A DNA stretch of 24,352 nucleotides from positions 1-24,352 of the forward strand of contig JALOLY010000010.1 in assembly GCA_025455725.1 (NCBI GenBank), written 5' to 3'. Of the stretch, positions 7,937 through 16,934 are shown one piece after another. Positions within the stretch are counted from its first letter, which is position 1, and every line of letters starts with the position of its first letter. The notes beneath the pieces were generated by a model. It did no database searches. It saw only the letters and a program-made list of their open reading frames with translations, and was not told the origin of the DNA. This DNA is from Amoebophilaceae bacterium. GTDB taxonomy: Bacteria; Bacteroidota; Bacteroidia; Cytophagales; Amoebophilaceae. The position numbers were made by a program, and so were the translations under genes.

Positions 7937-9178
7937 TTAATGAACCAGCATTCTTATTGGATCTTCCAGTAGTGCCTTGAAAGTTTGCAAGAAAGAGGCT
8001 CCCACGGCCCCATCCACTGCTCTATGGTCACAAGATAGGGTTGCTTTCATGACATATCCAGGCATCACAACGCCACACCTCACAACCGGCACTTGTTGGA
8101 TCTCGCCAATGGCGAGGATACAGGCTGCTGGAGGATTCACAATGGCAGCAAAAGACTCGATACCCAACATGCCCAAGTTGGAAATGGTAAATGTGCTCCC
8201 CTCTAGTTCCTTTGGCCTTAGCTGTTGCTCATTTGCTTTTTGAATGAGCGCTTTTGTCTCTACTGCAATATGCGCTAACGATTTGCTGTCAATAAAATGT
8301 AATACAGGGACTACTAGCCCCCCCTCCACTGCTACGGCTATACCCATATGGATGTGCTTGTTGTAGCGTATTGCGTCCTGGCGCCATGCCACATTGATAG
8401 CTAGGTGCTGCCTGATAGCCACGGCTGCTGCCTTAACAACGATGTCATTAACAGACACTTTGACCCGTGCATATTCGTTGATACTGGGACGTACAGCCAC
8501 TACTTGATCCATAGCTATGTTAACAGTCAGATAGAAATGGGGGGCATTCAATTTACTATCTGTCAGACGCTTGGCTATAGCCTTGCGCATGTTTGAAACA
8601 GGAATATCTTCGTACTCCTCTTTACCTACCACAAAAGGCAGGGTAACGTTAGGTAAGACTTCTTTGAATCGAGGAGTGACCATGACATTTTCCACATCGC
8701 GCTTGATAATACGCCCCCCCTCCCCGGTACCCCGAATGTCGGCTAGTGCATAGCCTTTTTCTTTCGCCATTTTTTTAGCTAATGGTGAAGCCAGTATACT
8801 GGGTGGGGAGGGGAGTGGTGTATGTCCTGAGGTTGGTATTGTACTGCGCACTGGCGTCACTGGCGGTGCTAATGCCATACCCTCCCCTTGCTGCTCGGGC
8901 AGTTGCTTGGTAGCTCCCAACAGCGTCGTAATATCCTCTCCTGGTTTGCCAATGATGGCAAGCACAGCGTTGATGGGTACGGTCTCTCGTTCTTTAGCCC
9001 CGATGTATAGCAAAGTGCCATCTTCATAGCCCTCCAGTTCCATCGTGGCTTTATCTGTTTCTATCTCTGCCAGTATATCTCCCACTTTCACGGCGTCCCC
9101 TACTTTTTTCAACCAAGTGGCAACAACTCCTGCTTCCATGGTGTCACTCATCTTCGGCATTCTGATCACCTCAGCCAT
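7937..9178 (-). CDS. pdhC: Pyruvate dehydrogenase complex E2, dihydrolipoamide acetyltransferase
   Basis: The protein transfers acetyl groups from E1-bound lipoamide to CoA and forms the core of the pyruvate dehydrogenase complex. At 413 residues it has one lipoyl domain (1-80; EIETDKATMELEG with lipoyl-Lys43), a Pro/Ala-rich hinge (about 95-127), a peripheral-subunit-binding domain (about 128-163; SPLAKKMAKEKGYALADI) and the catalytic domain ending in SCDHRAVDGAVGASFL with the active-site His and Asp. Other 2-oxoacid E2 proteins share these motifs. MRKAIAKRL and FTISNLGMLG fit the pyruvate type, but substrate is inferred. E1 and E3 are not in the window. It precedes hslV in a likely operon. 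Confidence 0.93.
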   Translation of the reverse strand: MAEVIRMPKMSDTMEAGVVATWLKKVGDAVKVGDILAEIETDKATMELEGYEDGTLLYIGAKERETVPINAVLAIIGKPGEDITTLLGATKQLPEQQGEGMALAPPVTPVRSTIPTSGHTPLPSPPSILASPLAKKMAKEKGYALADIRGTGEGGRIIKRDVENVMVTPRFKEVLPNVTLPFVVGKEEYEDIPVSNMRKAIAKRLTDSKLNAPHFYLTVNIAMDQVVAVRPSINEYARVKVSVNDIVVKAAAVAIRQHLAINVAWRQDAIRYNKHIHMGIAVAVEGGLVVPVLHFIDSKSLAHIAVETKALIQKANEQQLRPKELEGSTFTISNLGMLGIESFAAIVNPPAACILAIGEIQQVPVVRCGVVMPGYVMKATLSCDHRAVDGAVGASFLQTFKALLEDPIRMLVH

Positions 9179-9748
9179 AGTACACTCTCATTGAACGTTA
9201 AAAATAGGGTATAACGAAGAAAATGAAAACCAGCAGTCATCGGCTGGCTACCCTTTTGAAATTTCTTGGGCACAATGAAATTGTTTCAAAATCTCATCGG
9301 AGCTGGTGCTTAACACTATGCTTTTGAGCCACATAGTAGCAAAGCCATCTCAAATTGTTGTGTCCTTGGAACCCAATCCATAGATGACTTCCTCTATCCA
9401 TTACATCGCAACACCCAAAAAGTACATCTACGGCCCATCAACTCCATTATAGACTAGCAACACCAAGATGCATCTTGCTAGAAAAATACTCCACTACAAA
9501 ACCTTGCTTCTCTGCTGCGCCCCTTGAGATATACCAAGGACTCTAAAAGTATCGAATTCTCATCTGCTTTTAACCCCATTGCAATCAAAAATAAGCAGGT
9601 ATCAAGAAAAAAGAGGTGGGCTATCTTTGAACTAAGCCATGGCTCCGAGGAGATGGAGGACTCTTGTGGAAGCGCAACCCATCAAAAAATTCACCAGTAC
9701 AACCAGATAAATATTCCTCAAAGAGTAGGTTAAATTTGAAAACTGCGC
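9179..9748. other. Gene-free stretch of about 570 bases
   Basis: Both strands are broken by stops. An open plus-strand frame at 9524-9733 begins with TTG and shows no family features. On the minus strand a fragment near 9440-9510 (KQGFVVEYFSSKMHLG) looks protein-like but I cannot assign it. This is the 5' flank of the E2 gene and the 3' flank of the 970-residue protein gene. It probably contains a decayed gene I do not recognise. Confidence 0.4.
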
Positions 9749-12661
9749 TTACATGCCCCCCATACTCAAGTCGAATAAAAGAGTGCCTTTTCTCTGTTCT
9801 ATCTTATAGTTATACCGTACTCCTAAAGATAACTGAGGCAAGTTGAGGAAGTTCAAAAGATGACAGTCTGCTAACAATCCCATATAGACTTCGTTTTTGC
9901 ACTGCGTGGCATTTTTGATTTTTTGTTTTCCAAAACGTCGGAACGTATTATGACCTCCGTGGGTACTGTGGGGAGGGCATACGGCTACATACTCTTTATC
10001 GTATATCCTACTTTCACATTGAAAGTGGTAGCCAACTTTAGCATGAAAGCGCTTTAGATAAAGCCAATAACCTACGCTCCAGTCGGGGTAACCGAGCGGA
10101 AAGGCATACATCACACTGGCATATGGCATCTTCCTCCACAATTTCTCTATGACGCTGAAAACGCCTGGTTTAGATGCTCTAAGCTGGTTCCTGCACTGTA
10201 CCGCATCACCTGTTAAAATGTGATATTCGTAGCCTCCACGCAAGCAGAATGCATGATGCCTGGCAAAGCCCGGGAAATACAGGAGTGCACTGATAGCAGC
10301 CGGAGCCTCTAAGTATGGTCCAGTCCCTCCATAGAGCACGTGTTGGTATGTTACGGTGAGTTGCTGTTGCCAAGAGTGGCAGATATCCCGAGGACTTGCT
10401 TTATACTTCCTGCTAACGCGGCCCTCGTAAGCTTGTGTGTACCGAATTCCACAGGCGTCATGGTTTAGTTTGCCTGTGGTGTCTAGGGAGTATTCGTGGG
10501 TGTACTGGCCGTGTTGCGTAGTCCAAGGTGCTTTTAGCTGTAGGGACAACATGCGGTGGTATGTCAATCCTTTTTGGTAATTGCCCTGGAGCTCGCCTGT
10601 GAGGCTGATGATAGGATACCAAGCCCGGCAGGTGAGTTTTGCCGAAGCGGTACCAGATTTATTTTTGAAATCTTGTAAATAGTCTATTTCTAGCTCTGTC
10701 GTACCCAGTAAGTCTTTAGACTGCAAGACATTGAATAGCACTTGCTGCAGCGTCCCTGTGGGGTATTTAGGATCTTCGTTATTCCACTTAATATCTTTAA
10801 CACCGAACCAACTGTGTACATTGAGCCAATATCTTTGGGGATAGTAGCGTTTAATAGGGTATGTATGATTAGGGACATGCTGCAGCACATTGATATTCCC
10901 TTCCTGTTGCACGAGTGGTGTGTGGTAGTCTACAGACCTATCTTCAACTTGTGCCAAAGGGACCCACTGTGTCGGGTCAAGAGGCATCTTTACCACATCC
11001 ATCCCATCCTTCGTAAAATCATTAAAGATGAGCCAGCGACCATCTGCTGAAATGGTAGGATTGTAAGCACCATATTTTCTGGACGTCACCTGATATCGCT
11101 GACATGTGGCAAGATCGATGGCATAAATGTTGTCGATCCCGCTGTAATTACTATGGTAAAATACGTACCGTCCTTGCATCGTAGGACAAGCTAGGTGCTC
11201 GGTTGTGTAGGGCAACAGATCTTGTGTTGTGCCTGTAGCAATATCAATGAGTGCAATGGTTACCTTGGACTTCACGCTTTTTACTACGACAATTTTTTTG
11301 CCTGTTTCTGACCACTGCGGCGTTAGGTAGTAATGGTTGTCAGGATTCGGAAGGCGCTGCAGTATTTTACCGGTTTTAGCATCCAAAATCACTAATTGGT
11401 GGTTGTAGCCCTCATCGCTTTCAAAGGCAACAATTTGGGTAGCGTCGGGAGACAACGCCGCTGCGCTATACCTGCTTTTTTTTGTGAGTGTCTTGAGTCG
11501 CTTGGTTTGGATATCGTAATGTTGTATTACACTATAAGAGCGATTCTCCCGGATAACATCCCGAATTTCTTCTACCCATACGATTTTATTTTGTGCCGCT
11601 GAGAAGCCAATACGCACATCGATGCTACCATGCGTCCGTATTTTACGGAGAAGCTGCTTGCTCACTATGCTTACGAACTGTGGGACCATGTTGATACCCG
11701 ATTTAAGCACAATAACCTCCCCATCCTTGCCTAGCTGTGGAAAAGCATAATCTGTATAGTCTGTATTGTTTCTTGGATTCAGTCTTATTGCTGGAGTAAG
11801 CCGAAGGTTGCTCAGTTGCTCTTGCCACAAGGTCTTGAGTTCCTGATTGGCTTCCTCGTAAATTTGCAGTAAACTCTTTCCAGTAATTTTTGCGATGGTA
11901 GTATGAAATAGTCTAGGCGAGGTAGTTCTGTGAAAAATATCTGCCAGTATACCAGGACCATATTTCCTCCGTAGATAGGTTGTGAGATAATAACCCATTT
12001 TATACTCGTCGGGGATTTGATCTTTGAAAGAGCCACGGAATTGTTGGTAATAACCAAAGCCCCCGCGTTCTAACAGGTTGGCTCTGTAAAGACATGAGAA
12101 GCTAGACATACGCCCCCTGCCACTTGAGGTCAATGCTGTCTCGGTACCTACTGCATCGCCTTCCCAGAACCATTTGGGGATATTAAGGCTGGAAATCCCC
12201 ATTAAGAAATAATCGCCCCCTAGCCAGTAAGCCAGTTGATTAAAGTTTTGCTTCAACTTTGTATACTGCGCAACGTGCCTCAACTCGTGTACCGCTAGCA
12301 GACTCAGCCAATCATTGGTCCCCAGGAGGTTGTAATCCTGAGGAGGGAAAGCAGAAAACTCTATTCTACGCGGCATAAGTTCCAAAAAACCTGTAGAACG
12401 AGCTCTTTGATTTCTGAGTAGAAGCGTAATTCGAGTGGGCTTAATTCCTAATGATTGGTGAACTGGCCCGTACAGGTGCTCTAGCGTGTTGGCCATCCGC
12501 TGTGCTTCTCGACTGATGTTGCCTTTGAAGATAATATCGACATTGGGCGTGCGTATGCGGTACCAATGCGTCGGATCAAGTGACTGGCCCCACAGCTGCG
12601 TATTTACGATGAGCACTAGAACAACGCTGAAAACTAAGGATAAACAGGCTGGTTTGTTCAT
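9749..12661 (-). CDS. Exported gluzincin-like metalloprotease / TolB-type propeller / C-terminal barrel protein
   Basis: The product has 970 residues from ATG 12661; ATG 12685 would add eight residues before the signal peptide and is less likely. Residues 1-26 are a signal peptide (a long hydrophobic run ending in QLWGQ). Residues 30-300 resemble the peptidase_MA-like domain: AVHELRHVAQY gives the zinc motif HExxH (His125, Glu126, His129), and WFWEGDAVGTETA offers a third ligand, Glu168. Residues about 310-600 contain TolB/WD40-like propeller strands (AALSPDATQIVAFESDE, TPQWSETGKKIVVV, NPTISADGRWLIF). The remainder is rich in alternating aromatic and hydrophobic strands and ends in YKIEQRKGTLLFDLSM, suggesting an outer-membrane or barrel-like region. 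Such proteins are widespread in Bacteroidota but uncharacterised. The gene starts 37 bases after lptG on the same strand, which fits an envelope role. Confidence 0.75.
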   Translation of the reverse strand: MNKPACLSLVFSVVLVLIVNTQLWGQSLDPTHWYRIRTPNVDIIFKGNISREAQRMANTLEHLYGPVHQSLGIKPTRITLLLRNQRARSTGFLELMPRRIEFSAFPPQDYNLLGTNDWLSLLAVHELRHVAQYTKLKQNFNQLAYWLGGDYFLMGISSLNIPKWFWEGDAVGTETALTSSGRGRMSSFSCLYRANLLERGGFGYYQQFRGSFKDQIPDEYKMGYYLTTYLRRKYGPGILADIFHRTTSPRLFHTTIAKITGKSLLQIYEEANQELKTLWQEQLSNLRLTPAIRLNPRNNTDYTDYAFPQLGKDGEVIVLKSGINMVPQFVSIVSKQLLRKIRTHGSIDVRIGFSAAQNKIVWVEEIRDVIRENRSYSVIQHYDIQTKRLKTLTKKSRYSAAALSPDATQIVAFESDEGYNHQLVILDAKTGKILQRLPNPDNHYYLTPQWSETGKKIVVVKSVKSKVTIALIDIATGTTQDLLPYTTEHLACPTMQGRYVFYHSNYSGIDNIYAIDLATCQRYQVTSRKYGAYNPTISADGRWLIFNDFTKDGMDVVKMPLDPTQWVPLAQVEDRSVDYHTPLVQQEGNINVLQHVPNHTYPIKRYYPQRYWLNVHSWFGVKDIKWNNEDPKYPTGTLQQVLFNVLQSKDLLGTTELEIDYLQDFKNKSGTASAKLTCRAWYPIISLTGELQGNYQKGLTYHRMLSLQLKAPWTTQHGQYTHEYSLDTTGKLNHDACGIRYTQAYEGRVSRKYKASPRDICHSWQQQLTVTYQHVLYGGTGPYLEAPAAISALLYFPGFARHHAFCLRGGYEYHILTGDAVQCRNQLRASKPGVFSVIEKLWRKMPYASVMYAFPLGYPDWSVGYWLYLKRFHAKVGYHFQCESRIYDKEYVAVCPPHSTHGGHNTFRRFGKQKIKNATQCKNEVYMGLLADCHLLNFLNLPQLSLGVRYNYKIEQRKGTLLFDLSMGGM

Positions 12662-12698
12662 GGTATGGGGATATGCGCAGCACATTGAACCTGCAAAC

Positions 12699-13775
12699 TT
12701 ATTTGGGCACGAGTCTGTATAGAATGATTCCTAGAATAGAAAAAACAATGTTAGGCATCCAAACAGTCAAAAGAACATGCGTGCCCTTAGCTTCTGCAAA
12801 TCCTTTTGCGAACAGAAAACAGGCGACATATACGAAGGCAAGAATAAAGCCTACCGCAAGCTGCAAGCCAATGCCTTTTCTTGTCTTGCGTGCCGAGACC
12901 ACAACACCCATAAAAGTCAAAACAACCGCCGCAAAAGGAGACATGTAGCGCACATACTTGTCGGTCAAAAAGATATGTACATTGTCTGCTCCTTTACTTT
13001 TCAGGGCCTCAATTTGGGTGTTTAATTCAGGCAACGTTAGTGTTTCATGTAGGTTCGGATTCATGTTGAAGTCATCAGGGCGAATATTCAAAACCACGTT
13101 CAGGATCTTCCCGTGTTGGATGTGCTCTTCTATGCCCTCCATTTTTCTAATTATCCAATCTTGCAGCTGCCATTGCTCTTCTTCCTGCAGCCATTGTATA
13201 CTTCTGGCCGACAGTTTCTCGATGAGCTGATTGTCCCTGATAGTCTCTATGGTCACATTCGTACCTGATTGGTTGTAGGTACGATAATGTTCTACGTAGA
13301 AATAGCGATCTGGCGGCATTCTAATATGGAGATGTTGCGCATTATTGTAATAAAATTTAGTAATGTATTCTGTTTCAAACGCTACCCGCTTCATATTGGC
13401 TTTGGCGAGAATCCAGCCCGTTAGTACGAAACTACAGAGTGTAATAGCCGCAGCACCTGCCAAGTACGGAGCCAGAAAACGCAAAAAGCTTACCCCGCTG
13501 CTCATAACAGCAATAATCTCTGTACGTTGTGCAAGCCTAGAGGTTACAAATACTGTCGTGACAAATACACTGATCGGTGTAATAAAATTAATGATAAAGG
13601 GTACATAGCCATAGTAGTAGTAACCGAGTATCTCCTTATACTCTAGTTTATGCTTTACAAACTGTCCATTCTTCTCGGTGAAATCGATCAATGTAATGAT
13701 TGCAGTAAGCGTCAGCAGGATAAACAAAAAAGAGTACGAAAATTTCTTGAGTATGTACCGGTCCAGTAGTTTCAT
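12699..13775 (-). CDS. lptG: LptF/LptG-family LPS export permease
   Basis: An inner-membrane permease of the LptB2FG ABC complex that extracts lipopolysaccharide and passes it to the periplasmic bridge. The 358-residue product begins MKLLDRYILKKF, the family's typical start, then has three N-terminal membrane segments including FLFILLTLTAIITLIDF and a TPISVFVTTVFVTSRL stretch. The motif RTEIIAVMSSGVSFLRFLAPYL matches the LptB-coupling region. A periplasmic beta-jellyroll spans about 130-250, and three C-terminal segments follow (SPFAAVVLTFMGVVVSARK). The frame opens at 13826 inside tgt, but ATG 13775 lies 8 bases after the tgt stop and gives the right N-terminus. LptF and LptG cannot be told apart with certainty. 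Confidence 0.88.
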   Translation of the reverse strand: MKLLDRYILKKFSYSFLFILLTLTAIITLIDFTEKNGQFVKHKLEYKEILGYYYYGYVPFIINFITPISVFVTTVFVTSRLAQRTEIIAVMSSGVSFLRFLAPYLAGAAAITLCSFVLTGWILAKANMKRVAFETEYITKFYYNNAQHLHIRMPPDRYFYVEHYRTYNQSGTNVTIETIRDNQLIEKLSARSIQWLQEEEQWQLQDWIIRKMEGIEEHIQHGKILNVVLNIRPDDFNMNPNLHETLTLPELNTQIEALKSKGADNVHIFLTDKYVRYMSPFAAVVLTFMGVVVSARKTRKGIGLQLAVGFILAFVYVACFLFAKGFAEAKGTHVLLTVWMPNIVFSILGIILYRLVPK

Positions 13776-13783
13776 GACAACGC

Positions 13784-14908
13784 CTATATTTTTGCCATAA
13801 GCACTTTGATAATTTTGTCCTTCCAAGCCTTAAAAGTACCTGCCACAATATGTAACCGTGCTTGCCTGACGAGCCACAGGTAAAAAGTGAGGTTATGCAC
13901 ACTCGCGATCTGAACACCCAACAGCTCCCTAGAGCGAAACAGATGATGCAGGTAGGCCTTGGTGTAATAAGTGCTCACATATCCACCTAAATGTTCGTCG
14001 ATAGGAACAAAGTCTGTTTTCCATTTGTTGTTTTTAATGTTAACTATGCCTTGGGTGGTAAAGAGAATACCGTTCCTACCATTGCGGGTAGGCATCACAC
14101 AATCAAACATATCTACGCCGATAGCGATGCATTCTAACAAATCCTGTGGCGTACCCACTCCCATCAAATAACGAGGCCTGTGAGCAGGCAAAATAGCACA
14201 TACCCATGCTGTTACTTCGTATAACATGCCATTAGGATGACAAACACCACCAATGGCATTGCCTGCACGGTCTTCAGCTGCAATGATTTCAGCGGATTGC
14301 CTCCTAAGGTCTTTGTAAATACTGCCTTGTACAATGGGGAAGAACGTTTGGTAGTGATTATGTTCGGTGATAGTGGCGTCGAAATGATCCACACCACGTC
14401 TGAGCCACCGGTGTGTGAGGCCCATAGAGCTCTTGGCATAAGCATAAGAACAAGGGTGCGGGGTACATTCGTCCAAGGCCATGATGATGTCAGCACCGAT
14501 ACTACGCTGTATATCGACAGCACGCTCTGGCGTAAAGGTGTGTTGGGACCCGTCTATATGTGACCTGAAAGTAACACCTTCTTCGGTAAGCTCTCTACGC
14601 TGTGCCAGCGAGTACACTTGATAACCACCGCTATCTGTCAGAATAGGCTTGTTCCAGCCCATGAACTGGTGTAGTCCACCAGCTGTCTCCAGTATCTCTA
14701 GCCCGGGTCTTAGGTAGAGATGGTACGTATTCCCTAAAATTATTTCAGCTTGTATGTCTTCTTGCAATACTTTTTGGGACACTGCTTTGACCGTTCCTAC
14801 CGTTCCCACAGGCATAAAAATGGGCGTGTGGACGGGGCCCCGATGCATGGTGATTACACCTGCACGGGCTTGAGAATGGGGGTCCACATGTTGCAGTTCA
14901 AAATGCAC
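13784..14908 (-). CDS. tgt: tRNA-guanine transglycosylase (bacterial type)
   Basis: Tgt exchanges guanine 34 of GUN-anticodon tRNAs for the queuosine precursor preQ1. The 374-residue protein keeps NTYHLYLRPG, the substrate-binding TDSGGYQVYSL (Asp92), VQGSIYKDLR, YLMGVGTP and DMFDCVMPTRNGRNG with the nucleophilic Asp. Two departures stand out. The CxCxxC zinc site is replaced by DEHLGGYVSTYY (304-315); I recall Bacteroidota homologues also lacking these cysteines. More unusually, the conserved substrate loop GG(L/F)(A/S)VGE reads GGVCHPNG at 220-227, so the usual Glu is missing and the loop is shorter by about two residues. The frame remains intact. A -7 box lies upstream at 14940-14947; lptG follows 8 bases after the stop. 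Confidence 0.95.
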   Translation of the reverse strand: MHFELQHVDPHSQARAGVITMHRGPVHTPIFMPVGTVGTVKAVSQKVLQEDIQAEIILGNTYHLYLRPGLEILETAGGLHQFMGWNKPILTDSGGYQVYSLAQRRELTEEGVTFRSHIDGSQHTFTPERAVDIQRSIGADIIMALDECTPHPCSYAYAKSSMGLTHRWLRRGVDHFDATITEHNHYQTFFPIVQGSIYKDLRRQSAEIIAAEDRAGNAIGGVCHPNGMLYEVTAWVCAILPAHRPRYLMGVGTPQDLLECIAIGVDMFDCVMPTRNGRNGILFTTQGIVNIKNNKWKTDFVPIDEHLGGYVSTYYTKAYLHHLFRSRELLGVQIASVHNLTFYLWLVRQARLHIVAGTFKAWKDKIIKVLMAKI

Positions 14909-14939
14909 GCCGTAGTATCCTAAGGATCTTCTAATAAGA

Positions 14940-14947
14940 CAAAGGTA
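14940..14947 (-). promoter_or_regulatory. Candidate -7 box upstream of tgt
   Basis: TACCTTTG on the minus strand fits TAnnTTTG and would start transcription about 25 bases before the tgt ATG. No good -33 TTG is found at 19-21 bases, so support is partial. Confidence 0.3.
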
Positions 14948-14989
14948 GGTTTGAAAAACCCTATTTGGAAGAGGGGCGCATCAACAAGC

Positions 14990-16777
14990 TTAGAAATGCG
15001 CCTTGAGTAAAGCCGCTTTCTTACTACCTATTTGTTGCGCCAAATCTGTTGCACTCGCCTCTTTAATGTTTTTGACAGATTTGAAGTGCAACAGCAGTTT
15101 GTCAATTGTTTTGGGTCCTATGCCAGGAATAGCTTCTAGCTCACCTTGGAGACTAGCCCGACTTCGTTTCTTTCTATGAAAGGTAATAGCAAAACGGTGA
15201 GCCTCATCGCGTAGCCGCTGAATGAGCTTCAGAGACGCAGATTGTTTGCTGATGTGAATGGGGTAAGCATCTCCTGGACAATAAATTTCTTCTAGTCTTT
15301 TAGCAATACTGATGATCGGCACCTGGTCATGGATGTTTAGTGCTTTAAGAGACGCCACGGCCGCGTTGAGCTGGCCTTTCCCACCATCAATCACGATCAA
15401 GTCTGGCAAGCTCTTTTTTTCCTCTATCAGCCGCTTATACCGCCTATGCACGACCTCGTTCATCGAAGCAAAGTCATCAGGGCCTGTGACTTTCTTGATG
15501 TTGAAATGACGGTACTCACTTCTGGCAGGCTTTCCGTCCCTAAAGCATACCATAGCAGCTACGGGATGGTTACCTTGTATGTTGGAGTTGTCGAAGCACT
15601 CGATGTGTAAGGGAAGGTGCTGAAGCTGGAGGTCTTGTTGTAACAACAAGAGTATTTTGTTAGCTTTTTCTTGATAGCGCTCATTTTTAATGAACCGTTC
15701 TTTCTTGTAAAACAGAGAATTTTTAACGGCTAGCATGACGAGCTTCTTTTTGTCTCCTATTTGGGGGACAGTAAGTGTCAGCGTGTCAAGACTGATCGAT
15801 AGCGGCAGATTGGTAAGCACTTCCGTGGCCTCACTACGGTACTTTTCTCTAAAATGAAGGATCGCAAGAGGCAGTAAATCACTGTCTGCTTCTTCCAGCT
15901 TTTTCTTGAGTTCTGTGGTCTGCGTGAAGGTAATTGCGCCGTTTTTGATTTGTAGGTAGCTCACAAAAGCGGACTGCTCGCTTGATACTATGCCAAACAC
16001 ATCCAAATCACCAACCTTGGGGTTGATAACTAGGGACTTGACTTGATACGTTGTCAGGGCGTCTAGTTTTTCTTTAAATGTCTGTGCTTCTTCGTAGGCC
16101 TGTGATTGAGCAGCCTGGTACATCTTCTCTCTGAGGTCTTTTTTAACAGCATGCAAGTGCCCTTTCAGCAGATATGTTACTTGGGCAATATCTTGGTTAT
16201 AAGACACTTCTTCTTGCAACCCCTCGCAAGGACCTCTGCAGTTGCCTATATGGTATTCTAAACAAACTTTGAATTTTCCTTTACTTACGTTAGCTGCTGT
16301 TAGGTTGTACGTACATGTACGTATCGGATACAATTGTTTAATCAGTGCTAAAATGCGATACATCGCCCGCAAATCAGTAAAAGGGCCATAATACTGACCC
16401 AGTTGGGGCGATACTTTGCGGGTAGAGATGACTCTCGGAAAGCGTTCCTTGGTGACACAGAGATAGGGATAAGTCTTGCCATCTTTAAGAAGAATATTGT
16501 AGCGAGGCTGATTCTGCTTAATCAAATTGTTCTCCAGCAGCAGGGCTTCATATTCAGAATTCACAATGGTAAATGCAATGGTTGCTATTTCAGCCACCAT
16601 CCTACGAGTTTTGAGATTGTGCTGTTTGGCGTTGTTAAAGTAACTACTAACCCTTTTTCTTATATCCTTGGCCTTCCCTACATAGATAAGTACGTCTTGT
16701 CTGTTGTAGAAACAGTACACACCGGGCTGAGTAGCGAGCGAGCGAATACTTTCAGGTGTGTATTTTGTTGCCTCCAT
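14990..16777 (-). CDS. uvrC: Excinuclease ABC subunit C
   Basis: UvrC makes both incisions in nucleotide excision repair after UvrA/UvrB load at damage. The 595-residue protein contains an N-terminal GIY-YIG nuclease (QPGVYCFYNRQDVLIYVGKAKDIRKRV, here given as PGVYCFY...LIYVGKAKD), the Cys-rich CLEYHIGNCRGPCEG segment, a UVR region near 220, the RNase H-like endonuclease (IECFDNSNIQGNHPVAAMV, DLIVIDGGKGQLNAA) and a C-terminal helix-hairpin-helix pair (AIPGIGPKTIDKLLLHF). The open frame extends to 16855, but ATG 16777 gives the normal N-terminus; the upstream 26 codons have no homologous character. It lies between PBP1A and tgt on the same strand, with a gap of 157 bases from PBP1A. Confidence 0.97.
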   Translation of the reverse strand: MEATKYTPESIRSLATQPGVYCFYNRQDVLIYVGKAKDIRKRVSSYFNNAKQHNLKTRRMVAEIATIAFTIVNSEYEALLLENNLIKQNQPRYNILLKDGKTYPYLCVTKERFPRVISTRKVSPQLGQYYGPFTDLRAMYRILALIKQLYPIRTCTYNLTAANVSKGKFKVCLEYHIGNCRGPCEGLQEEVSYNQDIAQVTYLLKGHLHAVKKDLREKMYQAAQSQAYEEAQTFKEKLDALTTYQVKSLVINPKVGDLDVFGIVSSEQSAFVSYLQIKNGAITFTQTTELKKKLEEADSDLLPLAILHFREKYRSEATEVLTNLPLSISLDTLTLTVPQIGDKKKLVMLAVKNSLFYKKERFIKNERYQEKANKILLLLQQDLQLQHLPLHIECFDNSNIQGNHPVAAMVCFRDGKPARSEYRHFNIKKVTGPDDFASMNEVVHRRYKRLIEEKKSLPDLIVIDGGKGQLNAAVASLKALNIHDQVPIISIAKRLEEIYCPGDAYPIHISKQSASLKLIQRLRDEAHRFAITFHRKKRSRASLQGELEAIPGIGPKTIDKLLLHFKSVKNIKEASATDLAQQIGSKKAALLKAHF

Positions 16778-16934
16778 ACTGATTGTATAATAAGCATAGT
16801 ACACGCGCTCTGGGGGCCGTTTCGATGCCCAGAAGCACTTGCTCAGGCGCTTCACAAAAGAAGAATGACGCAGCTAACAAAAGTAGCAACAGCACAACAG
16901 ACAAGGCTAGGACACCTCCGGGAAAAACTAAAGT

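Noticed and set aside
9524..9733. Plus-strand 70-codon frame in the gap before the 970-residue protein gene's 3' end
   Set aside because: Starts with TTG and shows no domain or compositional sign of a real protein.
16832..16853. GAAGC...GCTTC inverted repeat between PBP1A and uvrC
   Set aside because: Only five pairs, a 12-base loop and no T-tract; too weak to call a terminator.
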